From assembly GCA_011176555.1 (NCBI GenBank), contig DUEF01000120.1, positions 1 through 16,890 on the forward strand: a stretch of 16,890 nucleotides of DNA. Reading direction: 5' to 3'. Position numbers and translations under genes: made by a program. Positions 6,314-12,739 of this stretch are shown piece by piece. The DNA comes from Caldilineae bacterium. GTDB taxonomy: Bacteria; Chloroflexota; Anaerolineae; J102. The notes below the pieces were generated by a model, which had not been told where the DNA came from, did no database searches, and worked only from the letters and a program-made list of their open reading frames with translations. Position 1 is the first letter of the stretch. The number at the start of each line of letters is the position of its first letter.

Positions 6314-8533
6314 ATGAAACGCACTCTATTGATCGTCGTGCTGCTGGCGTTGCTGGTCGCCTCGATTGTTGCTTGCGGTGGCAAGGAGGATGTGGCGGCG
6401 ACTGTCACAGCCATCGAAAAAGCGGCCCAGGAAAAAATCGGCGCCGCCCAGACCGCACAGCAAGAGGCTGAAGCCAAAATTGCCGAAGCGCAGAAAGCCG
6501 CTGAAGAAGCGAAAGCCGCCGCCGCACAAGCCAAGACCGCTGCGGAAGAAGCCATGGCCAAAATGAAGACCGAAGCCAAACAGGAGACTGCAATGGAGGA
6601 AGAGGCGGACGTGCAGGCCGCCTTCCAGAAAAGCGGTTGTGGCGCCTGTCATGTTATTCCTGGCGTCGCCAACGCCGTCGGAACCATTGGCCCGGATCTG
6701 TCGCGCATCGGGGTACTGGCCGGGGAATATGTCGCCAGTTCAGATTACAAGGGCCAGGCCAAGACGGCCGAAGACTATATTCGAGAGTCCATTACCGCTC
6801 CCGATGCCTTTCTCACACCCGAATGTCCTGGCGGCCCCTGCCTGGAAGGTCAAATGCCGGCCACGCTGGCGGATCTGTTCAGTCCGGCCGAGCTGGATGC
6901 TGTTGTGGCGTATCTGGCCGGGTTGACGGAAGCGGGCGCGGTCGGGTCGGAAGCGACAACGACGGAGTCGGAAGCGCCAATGGCAGAAGCGCCCTCGCTG
7001 ACGGATGAGGAATTCACCAAAGCCAAGCAGATTTTCTTTGATCGCTGCGCTGGTTGCCATGGTGTTCTGCGAAATGGCGCCACAGGTCCTGCTCTTACGC
7101 CCGACAGAACAGTGCCTATGGGGACGCTGGCTCTGCAATCTATCATTTTCAACGGCACGCCCCGCGGCATGCCCGATTGGGGCAAGCAGGGTGTTCTTTC
7201 GGAAGATGAAGCGGACCTGATGGCTCGTTACATCCAGAATGAACCGCCTGCCCCGCCGGAGATGTCATTGGCGCAGATGAACGACACCTGGAACGTGTTC
7301 ATCCCGCCAGAAGACCGGCCCACTGCACCGGAACATGACCGCAATTGGCAGGATTTCTTCTCCGTCACCCTGCGTGACGCGGGCCAAGTGGCCATTATCG
7401 ATGGCGAGACCAAGGAAGTCGTCAACATCGTGGACACGGGTTACGCCGTTCACATTTCCCGCATGTCGGCGACGGGACGCTATGTCTATGTCGTCGGGCG
7501 CGATGGCAAGACCGTCATGATCGATTTGTGGATGGAGACGCCGGACAAGGTGGCTGAAGTCCAAACCTGTTACGACGCCCGCTCTGTGGACGTGAGCAAG
7601 TACAAGGGCGAATTGGGAGATTACTTCGATAAATACGCCATTGTGGGCTGCTACTGGCCCCCTCATTTCGTCATCCTCGAAGGCGACACGCTGGAACCGA
7701 TCAAGATCGTGAGCACGCGCGGCTACACTTATGACACCGAGGAATACCATCCGGAGCCGCGCGTGGCCAGCATCGCCGCCTCTCATTTCAATCCCCAGTG
7801 GATTGTCAACGTCAAAGAGACGGGACAGGTGTGGTTGGTTGATTACTCCGATCCGGTCAACCCGACCATCAAGATGATCGAAGCGGAGCTTTTCTTGCAT
7901 GACGGCGGTTGGGATTCCACTGGTCGCTACTTCCTGGTGGCGGCCAACGCCCGAAACAAAGTCGCGGTTGTTGACGCCCAGGAGGAAAAACTGGTGGCGC
8001 TGGTGGAAACCGGCATCAAGCCCCATCCGGGACGCGGCGCCAACTGGGTGGATCCCGAATACGGCCCTGTCTGGGCGACTTCGCATCTCGGCGAGGGCAA
8101 ATTGGCCGTGATCGGAACGGATCCGGAAAACTATCCAGACAACGCCTGGAAGGTCGTGCGTGATATCGAACTTCTGGGCGGCGGCAGCCTCTTCGTGAAA
8201 ACGCATCCCGAAAGCGACTGGGTTTGGGTGGACTTCACTTTGAACCCTGACGAGAAACTACAACGCACTGTTTGCGTCATCCCCAAGGCGGATCCGATGG
8301 GCGAGCACACTTGCTGGGAGGTCGCCGACTATGGTCGGGCTGTGCACTTCGAATACAACAAGGCCGGAGACGAAGTTTGGGTCAGCGTCTGGGGTCGGGC
8401 GGATGAGCCCGGCAAGACCGGCGAGATCGTCATCTACGACGATAAGACGCTCGAAGAGAAGGCGCGCATCCCCAACCTGGTTACGCCCACCGGCAAGTTC
8501 AACGTCTACAACACTGTGGAAGATATCTACTAA
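6314..8533 (+). CDS. nirS: Cytochrome cd1 nitrite reductase with lipoprotein anchor and extra cytochrome c domain
   Basis: This 739-residue protein reduces nitrite to nitric oxide with electrons from c-type cytochromes, outside the cytoplasmic membrane. In order: a lipoprotein signal with lipobox IVAC (Cys21); an Ala/Glu/Lys-rich coiled coil (about 26-98); a first cytochrome c domain with CGACH (109-113) and probable Met ligand M181; an acidic linker (205-230); and the NirS body. The body has a c domain with CAGCH (245-249) and M286, then the eight-bladed d1 propeller from about 340 to the C-terminal VTPTGKFNVYNT. The d1 heme ligand H380 (TGYAVHISRMS) and both active-site histidines, H491 (AASH) and H529 (FLHDGG), are present, so it should be catalytic. 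Similarity to the Pseudomonas and Paracoccus enzymes, as I know them, is high through the propeller. The coiled coil and the extra heme domain make it some 170 residues longer than usual. ATG 6314 follows AAGGAG at seven bases. No d1 heme synthesis genes are in the window. Confidence 0.96.
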   Translation: MKRTLLIVVLLALLVASIVACGGKEDVAATVTAIEKAAQEKIGAAQTAQQEAEAKIAEAQKAAEEAKAAAAQAKTAAEEAMAKMKTEAKQETAMEEEADVQAAFQKSGCGACHVIPGVANAVGTIGPDLSRIGVLAGEYVASSDYKGQAKTAEDYIRESITAPDAFLTPECPGGPCLEGQMPATLADLFSPAELDAVVAYLAGLTEAGAVGSEATTTESEAPMAEAPSLTDEEFTKAKQIFFDRCAGCHGVLRNGATGPALTPDRTVPMGTLALQSIIFNGTPRGMPDWGKQGVLSEDEADLMARYIQNEPPAPPEMSLAQMNDTWNVFIPPEDRPTAPEHDRNWQDFFSVTLRDAGQVAIIDGETKEVVNIVDTGYAVHISRMSATGRYVYVVGRDGKTVMIDLWMETPDKVAEVQTCYDARSVDVSKYKGELGDYFDKYAIVGCYWPPHFVILEGDTLEPIKIVSTRGYTYDTEEYHPEPRVASIAASHFNPQWIVNVKETGQVWLVDYSDPVNPTIKMIEAELFLHDGGWDSTGRYFLVAANARNKVAVVDAQEEKLVALVETGIKPHPGRGANWVDPEYGPVWATSHLGEGKLAVIGTDPENYPDNAWKVVRDIELLGGGSLFVKTHPESDWVWVDFTLNPDEKLQRTVCVIPKADPMGEHTCWEVADYGRAVHFEYNKAGDEVWVSVWGRADEPGKTGEIVIYDDKTLEEKARIPNLVTPTGKFNVYNTVEDIY

Positions 8534-8556
8534 CCCGTAGCCATCGTTCCGAACAA

Positions 8557-8586
8557 CCGGGAGCCACAGGCGGCTGTGGCTCCCGG
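8557..8586 (+). terminator. Perfect 13-bp hairpin just after nirS
   Basis: CCGGGAGCCACAG (8557-8569) pairs perfectly with CTGTGGCTCCCGG (8574-8586) around the four-base loop GCGG. It begins 24 bases after the nirS stop codon. There is no T-run after it, so it is either a poor intrinsic terminator, a factor-dependent one, or an mRNA 3'-end stabiliser. Confidence 0.45.
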
Positions 8587-8629
8587 GCATGTATTGGTTC
8601 AACCGGATTTCATGGGGTCGCACTGTGAT

Positions 8630-8688
8630 CTCCGGGAGGTGGCCAACGCCACTTCGTTTGTCGGGACCTTAGAGGCCACCTCCCGGAG
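8630..8688. repeat. Inverted repeat with perfect 15-bp arms
   Basis: CTCCGGGAGGTGGCC (8630-8644) and its exact reverse complement (8674-8688) flank a 29-base loop. It follows the 13-bp hairpin at 8557-8586 by 43 bases and shares the string CCGGGAG with it. The size and perfect arms resemble REP-like or small palindromic intergenic elements. No ORF is involved. Confidence 0.7.
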
Positions 8689-8761
8689 GCTATTTCCGGA
8701 CGACCACGTAACACCGCTCCCCCAATCCAGCCACACACCCTGAGAGGAGATCAGTCAGATA

Positions 8762-8905
8762 ATGGACAACGATGAAGTCCCCGAAAGGCGGAAGCTTTCT
8801 GGTAACTGGATCTTGCTGCTCATTCTTTCGTTACTCATTGGCGGCGTGCTTTACAATGTGTGGAATTTAATCGAAATGTTGACCGGCCCGATTCTCGCCC
8901 CATAG
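8762..8905 (+). CDS. Small single-helix membrane protein (47 aa)
   Basis: This is a short ORF of 47 residues with a charged N-terminus (MDNDEVPERRKLSG), one clear membrane helix (about residues 15-31, WILLLILSLLIGGVLY) and a short C-terminal tail ending GPILAP. AGGAGA (8745-8750) lies 11 bases before the ATG. It is the first ORF after nirS on the same strand, 228 bases downstream, but the two palindromes lie in between, so co-transcription is uncertain. I do not recognise a family. Small one-helix proteins often act as accessory subunits of respiratory complexes, but nothing in the sequence proves that here. Composition and SD support a real gene; there is no homology that I can name. Confidence 0.55.
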   Translation: MDNDEVPERRKLSGNWILLLILSLLIGGVLYNVWNLIEMLTGPILAP

Positions 8906-8983
8906 CGCCATGCGCCTATCCCGCCACGTTCCGTCATCACCTTGCCTGCAGAGGGGGCATTGTCCTCAGGTCAGATTTATGGT

Positions 8984-8997
8984 TTGATTATCATCAT
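8984..8997. promoter_or_regulatory. FNR-type box without an obvious target
   Basis: TTGATTATCATCAT matches the FNR/DNR consensus TTGATnnnnATCAA at nine of the ten defined positions. It lies in the 208-base gap between the 47-aa gene (+) and the 3' end of the lipocalin-like gene (-). The rest of this gap holds no gene that I can support: a 61-codon frame beginning at 8942 starts with TTG and has no SD. With no clear -10 at the expected distance (TACTTT at 9024 is weak), the box may be a chance match. Confidence 0.25.
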
Positions 8998-9113
8998 GGG
9001 AAACCTTCGTATTGAGCTCCTCGTACTTTCGACAATGGTCGGAATTGGCCTCCCTGCTGGCGACGCGGGTGGAAAAGATGTGAAGCCGGGTGCGGTGAAT
9101 CTACAACTAGCTT

Positions 9114-9950
9114 TCACCTGCGCTTGAGCAGGTTGTGGAAGCCGATATACTTGCCCGGATTGCGCACGCCCGGCAAGAGCTCCACAAAGCAATAGCCCAC
9201 CCGTTCGCCGGCCGGATTGATGATCTCGGCCAGCAACTCGAAATAAGCCAGATTCATCTGCCCTTCCATGAGCGGGCGAATTTCATAGCGCTCTTCTTTG
9301 ATCCCCGGCAGCAAGAGATCCCAGCCCTTTGAGAACTGGAAGCCATCCACTTCGACCAATTCATGGTGGGCGTATTGATAATCGCGAACGCGTTGGGTCT
9401 GACCCGCCCGGTCGATGTACGTGCCGTCGTGATAAGGATGCTGGGGAAAAGCGAAGAGCATCACTTCTTCATCATCGAAAAAGCGCAGGGAGAACCACTC
9501 CCAATGTGTGGCCGGTTTGATAACATCGTACGGCCCCCATTGCCGGTCCAGCCACGATTTCCCCGTCACTTGCAGGGTCTTCATCTCGCCTGAACTCGTG
9601 CGCCAACTCATCTGGCCACTGGTGGGCATGTTGGGATAGGAGTAGTACACCGTGCGCTGGGCGGGATCAGCGGGGAGGCCCATCACCAGCACGCCGTTTT
9701 CCCCATGCCAGACTGCGCCCTTGCCCTTGTCCAACGAGAAGCGGAAGGTGAAATCGTCGGCATCCACCCGCAGCGTCATCTCCTCCGCGCGGCGTTGCAA
9801 ATGGGCCACGCCCGGAAATTGCACGGTGGCCGCATCAGGATAGAGCTTGGCGCTCTCCCGCAGGGCGGTGCGTTGCTTGAAATAGTGCTGGCCCGTCTGG
9901 AAATCGGCTGTGACCTTCTCTTTTCCATCCGACGCGTGTACAATTGCCAT
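9114..9950 (-). CDS. CrtC/AttH lipocalin-like protein, N-terminally short
   Basis: This 278-residue protein resembles the lipocalin-like family that includes AttH and carotenoid 1,2-hydratase CrtC. The marker is TGKSWLDRQWGPY (about residues 128-140), the central WxDxxWG motif at the junction of the two beta-barrel domains. Before it comes YYSYPNMPTSGQMSW, and after it a barrel with WEWFSLRF and LFAFPQ. Family members normally begin with a (D/E)WWYxNGHL-type segment about 60-80 residues further upstream. That segment is absent: a stop codon (TAG) lies four codons upstream of the ATG at 9950, and the opposite-strand gene begins only 32 bases away. It may thus be a truncated gene or a shorter subfamily. 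A weak AGTAGG precedes the start. No signal peptide is seen. Enzyme activity cannot be claimed. Confidence 0.65.
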   Translation of the reverse strand: MAIVHASDGKEKVTADFQTGQHYFKQRTALRESAKLYPDAATVQFPGVAHLQRRAEEMTLRVDADDFTFRFSLDKGKGAVWHGENGVLVMGLPADPAQRTVYYSYPNMPTSGQMSWRTSSGEMKTLQVTGKSWLDRQWGPYDVIKPATHWEWFSLRFFDDEEVMLFAFPQHPYHDGTYIDRAGQTQRVRDYQYAHHELVEVDGFQFSKGWDLLLPGIKEERYEIRPLMEGQMNLAYFELLAEIINPAGERVGYCFVELLPGVRNPGKYIGFHNLLKRR

Positions 9951-9982
9951 CGAAAATGCCTACTCACACATAGCATTGCCTT

Positions 9983-10609
9983 ATGAAACGAAATCATACA
10001 ACTTTCCTTGTCCTTGCCGTCGCGCTGGCGATTGTCTGGTTCATTGCCCTGCTATTCGTTCCGCCCGAACAGACCCTGGGCGCGTTGCTGCGTTGGGTGT
10101 TCGCTCACGCCAGCCTGACCCAGGTTTCACTCTTGCTCTTCCTGGCGGCCGCGATTCTGGCGGGGCTTTACCTGCTCGGCCGGAAGCAGTTGTGGGGTTG
10201 GATGGAGATCACCGGTTGGATGGCGCTGGGATTATGGCTGGCCGGATTTTTGCTGTCCATGATTCCGGCAAAACTAAGTTGGGGCGTGTGGGTCGATTTC
10301 CACGAGCCCCGCACGCAGATGACGCTACGCGTCCTCGCGGTTGGGATCATCTTTCTGGCGCTCACGCGTTGGGTGGATCACCCCCGCTTCACGGCTGGCG
10401 CCCAGATCATCTTCTCCGCCCTTGTGCTCTTCCTCAATCGTAACGCCGGCGTCATCCGCCATCCACTCAATCCCATCGGATCATCGGGGAGCAATGCCAT
10501 TCCGCTGCTTTACAGCTTGATTTTCGTGCTGGCGTTGGCCAGCAGCATCTTTTTCATCGCCTACATGGTTGGCCGACGCCAAACCCCTCCTGTAGCGCTG
10601 ACGGCCTAG
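9983..10609 (+). CDS. Divergent CcmC-like cytochrome c assembly membrane protein
   Basis: This 208-residue protein has six membrane helices (about 8-27, 45-65, 75-95, 112-129, 135-151, 174-196). Its plan matches CcmC, the heme-handling protein of system I cytochrome c maturation: a histidine in the loop before helix 2 (H42, in VFAHAS, cf. YIHVPAAW in CcmC); a Trp-rich segment between helices 3 and 4 (SWGVWVDFHEPRTQM, 99-113, cf. WGTWWVWDARLT); and a histidine between helices 5 and 6 (H160). Length is also close to CcmC (about 220-245). The WWD motif is changed: only W100 and W103 remain and HEPR replaces WDAR. The match is my own recall-based alignment, so the family is an inference. It could supply heme to the multiheme NirS or be a related heme or quinone membrane protein. 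It is divergent from the lipocalin-like gene. I see no strong SD at the ATG; a weak one may overlap GCCTTATG. Confidence 0.65.
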   Translation: MKRNHTTFLVLAVALAIVWFIALLFVPPEQTLGALLRWVFAHASLTQVSLLLFLAAAILAGLYLLGRKQLWGWMEITGWMALGLWLAGFLLSMIPAKLSWGVWVDFHEPRTQMTLRVLAVGIIFLALTRWVDHPRFTAGAQIIFSALVLFLNRNAGVIRHPLNPIGSSGSNAIPLLYSLIFVLALASSIFFIAYMVGRRQTPPVALTA

Positions 10610-10650
10610 TACACGAGGGCCTAAACAAACACACGGTTAGCTATGCTAAA

Positions 10651-10683
10651 GCGTCCAGCCGAATCGAGGATTCGGCTGGACGC
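10651..10683 (+). terminator. Perfect 15-bp hairpin after the CcmC-like gene
   Basis: GCGTCCAGCCGAATC (10651-10665) pairs exactly with GATTCGGCTGGACGC (10669-10683) around the three-base loop GAG, 41 bases after the stop codon. No T-run follows, like the hairpin after nirS at 8557-8586, which suggests that 3' hairpins without T-runs are normal in this genome. Confidence 0.45.
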
Positions 10684-10875
10684 AAGAGATGACAGCCAGC
10701 CTTCTCAATACTTACGCCTCGGCGTACTAGCTCCCGCAGAAGGAGGGAAGTCAAAAGCCTCCCCCTGATATCGGGGGAGGGGTGGGGATGGAGTCAAAAA
10801 AGATTGGGGTGGGCAGGGTTTTTAGGGGGTGAAACGAGCGGCATCGCACAAAAAACAGGGGAATTTTAGCGCAAC

Positions 10876-10917
10876 ATGATCTAGGTCATAGACGTCTTGT
10901 GCTACTCTCGTTATCAT
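10876..10917 (+). promoter_or_regulatory. FNR-type box and promoter of the hydrogenase operon
   Basis: ATGATCTAGGTCAT (10876-10889) is a near-perfect palindrome that matches the FNR/CRP-type consensus TTGATnnnnATCAA at seven of ten defined positions. TAGACG (10889-10894) and TATCAT (10912-10917), 17 bases apart, form a weak -35/-10. The predicted start of transcription near 10924 puts the box centre at about -41.5, the classical position for class II activation by FNR/CRP proteins. This fits oxygen-, NO- or redox-controlled expression of the operon starting at 11022. Confidence 0.5.
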
Positions 10918-11021
10918 ATTCACAGGAATTTCGTGTGTTCCACAAATGAAGTGCCACCCCAAAGCATTTTCGTTTGCCTACTATTCACCCCACCCCATAG
11001 CAAGGCAACAAGGAGGCTTCT

Positions 11022-11495
11022 ATGTCGCCTGAAACTGCCCTGGAAACATTCCAGGAACTAGCTTTCACCAGAGATATGGACCCAGCGGTGCTCGAACATC
11101 TCGCCGCCCTGGCGTTCGAAGTGAATTTTGCCGAAGGACAATGGATATTCCGGGAAACCGACGTCGGCGAGCTCGTTTATCTGATCAAAGAAGGAAAAGT
11201 GGCGCTCTCCATTAGCGTCCCCGGGCAGGGACGGAAAACGATTCTGACGTTGGGCCCCGGTCAAATTCTGGGCTGGTCGTCCCTCTTCCCGACCGGGAGA
11301 AAAACGGCTAGCGCTCGCACAGTAACGCCCACCAAGGCTTTCGCCTTCAACGCCGCGCAGTTACGTGAGGCGATGGACGAAAATCGTGATCTCGGTTGTG
11401 CGCTGCTGTGGGCGATTGCAGACGTGATTGCCGGGAGATTGAAAGCCACTCGTTTGCAACTATTGGACATCTTTGCACCCAGCGAGATGAGCTAG
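11022..11495 (+). CDS. Cyclic-nucleotide-binding-domain protein without DNA-binding domain
   Basis: This 157-residue protein is a single CRP-type cyclic-nucleotide-binding (CNB) beta-roll: FAEGQWIFRETDVGELVYLIKEG (about 36-58), then the jelly-roll strands to LGPGQILGWSSLF, and a C-terminal helix (about 115-150). The winged-helix domain of CRP/FNR proteins is absent; the protein ends where it would begin, with a proper stop. In the phosphate-binding cassette the usual GE is replaced by GW and the downstream Arg-Ser/Thr-Ala by TASAR, so binding of cAMP is doubtful. Start: AAGGAGG (11010-11016) five bases upstream. It is the first gene behind the FNR-type promoter and lies 103 bases before the hydrogenase beta gene. 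It may be an allosteric or electron-transfer-regulating partner of the hydrogenase rather than a transcription factor. Confidence 0.85.
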   Translation: MSPETALETFQELAFTRDMDPAVLEHLAALAFEVNFAEGQWIFRETDVGELVYLIKEGKVALSISVPGQGRKTILTLGPGQILGWSSLFPTGRKTASARTVTPTKAFAFNAAQLREAMDENRDLGCALLWAIADVIAGRLKATRLQLLDIFAPSEMS

Positions 11496-11505
11496 CGCAG
11501 GGACA

Positions 11506-11583
11506 ATGATCAAAGACTAAAGATTAAAGATCAATGGCTGGTGACGCCATCCACTTAATCTTCAATCATCAATCTTCGATCAT
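11506..11583. repeat. Heptamer-based inverted repeat, copy 1
   Basis: Two 29-base arms (11506-11534 and 11555-11583) are imperfect reverse complements (23 of 29 positions) around a 20-base centre containing GGTGACGCCA (11540-11549). Each arm is built of degenerate 7-base units (AAAGACT, AAAGATT, AAAGATC on the left; TTAATCT, TCAATCA, TCAATCT on the right). Five of the six mismatches become G-U pairs if the minus strand is read as RNA. It fills most of the gap between the CNB protein gene and the hydrogenase beta gene. Confidence 0.75.
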
Positions 11584-11598
11584 ACCCAAGGAGGCACA

Positions 11599-12738
11599 AT
11601 GCCAGACTTAACACCAGATATCGGCGCTTTTGTAAGCATCGAGAAAAATGAATTACAGTGTATATTCGACGCACTCAAAAAAGACGGATATACGCTGGCA
11701 GGGCCAACGGTGTCGAATAATGCCTCGACACCCGGCGAAGGGGCGATTGTGTACGACGAAATCGAAACGGTGGAGGATCTGCCAATCGGTTGGACCGATG
11801 TCCAGGGGCCGGGAAGCTACCAGCTCCAGCGTCGAAACGATAACGCCTATTTCGGATACGTGGTTGGCCCGCAATCGTGGAAAAAATTCCTCTTCCCACC
11901 CCAAGCCACATTGATGACCGTGCGGCGCGAAAATGGCTCCTTCGTGGTGGAAAGCCAGGCCGAAGATGCGCCTCGTTACGCCCTCATCGGCGTGCGGGGT
12001 TGCGAACTGCACGCGCTGCTCATCCAGGATCATGTCTTCCTGAACGGCCCTTACATCGATACGCATTACAAAGCGCGGCGGGAACAGACCTTCGTGCTGG
12101 CGGTCAACTGCACGGAGCCCGGTGGAACCTGCTTCTGCACATCGATGGGTACAGGCCCCAAGGTCGGACCGGGCTTCGATCTGGCCCTGACCGAACTGGA
12201 CGACATTTTCATCGTCGAAATCGGCTCAGAAGTGGGGCGCATGGTGATGCGCTCTGTGAAATGGCGGCCATCGGGAGCTTTCGAGCTACAAACCAAACGC
12301 ACAGCCCTGGCCGAAGCCACGAAGAGCATGGGGCGAACACTGGAAACATCCGATCTGCCGAACCTGCTTTATCAGAATCTCGACCATCCCTTCTGGCGCG
12401 AGGTGGGAGAACGCTGCCTCTCCTGCGCGAATTGCACGATGGTATGCCCCACCTGCTTCTGCAGCGACATCCTCGAAGTCAGCGAGCTGGGCGGGGCCGC
12501 GTCCGAACGGGTGCGGGTCTGGGATTCCTGTTTTTCCATGAACTATTCTCACGTCCACGGCGGCAACATCCGCCCCCGCACAAAGTCTCGCTACCGCCAG
12601 TGGCTAACCCACAAATTCGCTTCCTGGATCGATCAATTCGGAGAGAGCGGCTGCGTAGGCTGCGGGCGCTGCATCACCTGGTGCCCCGTCGGTATCGACG
12701 TCACCGAATCGATTGACGCGATTCGGGAGGAGGTGTGA
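11599..12738 (+). CDS. hydB: Group 3b [NiFe] hydrogenase beta subunit (4Fe-4S, AsrA-like)
   Basis: This 379-residue protein is the iron-sulfur subunit that links the hydrogenase dimer to the flavin subunit in NAD(P)-linked group 3b hydrogenases (sulfhydrogenases); it is homologous to AsrA of anaerobic sulfite reductase. The N-terminal domain carries the family marks VRGCELHALLIQDHVF (about 136-151) and NCTEPGGTCFCTSMGTGP (about 169-186). The C-terminal part holds two ferredoxin-type 4Fe-4S motifs: C273, C276, C279, C283 (CLSCANCTMVCP) and C352, C355, C358, C362 (CVGCGRCITWCP). It acts in the cytoplasm. Start: AAGGAGG (11588-11594) only four bases before ATG, directly after the copy 1 inverted repeat. 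The next gene begins one base after its TGA. The family is certain; the symbol follows the Pyrococcus hydBGDA naming (hyhB in other schemes). Confidence 0.93.
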   Translation: MPDLTPDIGAFVSIEKNELQCIFDALKKDGYTLAGPTVSNNASTPGEGAIVYDEIETVEDLPIGWTDVQGPGSYQLQRRNDNAYFGYVVGPQSWKKFLFPPQATLMTVRRENGSFVVESQAEDAPRYALIGVRGCELHALLIQDHVFLNGPYIDTHYKARREQTFVLAVNCTEPGGTCFCTSMGTGPKVGPGFDLALTELDDIFIVEIGSEVGRMVMRSVKWRPSGAFELQTKRTALAEATKSMGRTLETSDLPNLLYQNLDHPFWREVGERCLSCANCTMVCPTCFCSDILEVSELGGAASERVRVWDSCFSMNYSHVHGGNIRPRTKSRYRQWLTHKFASWIDQFGESGCVGCGRCITWCPVGIDVTESIDAIREEV

Positions 12739-12739
12739 C

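Larger units (their letters stand above)
10610..11021. other. 412-base intergenic region ahead of the hydrogenase operon
   Basis: The region contains a perfect hairpin (10651-10683), a C/G-rich hairpin (CCTCCCCC 10758-10765 with GGGGGAGG 10773-10780, loop TGATATC), a G-rich stretch to about 10830, and the FNR-type promoter (10876-10917). The last 100 bases are the leader of the cyclic-nucleotide-binding protein gene. I see no ORF with SD and no RNA gene in it. Confidence 0.7.

Noticed and set aside
7265..8206. A 313-codon open frame opposite nirS
   Set aside because: Shadow of a strongly conserved gene in a GC-rich sequence; no signal of its own.
8942..9127. A 61-codon plus-strand frame after the FNR-type box
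   Set aside because: Starts with TTG, has no SD, runs into the end of the opposite-strand gene, and has no recognisable protein character.
10758..10780. C/G hairpin as a second terminator after the CcmC-like gene
   Set aside because: No T-run follows and it is 75 bases beyond a stronger hairpin; noted only within the intergenic description.
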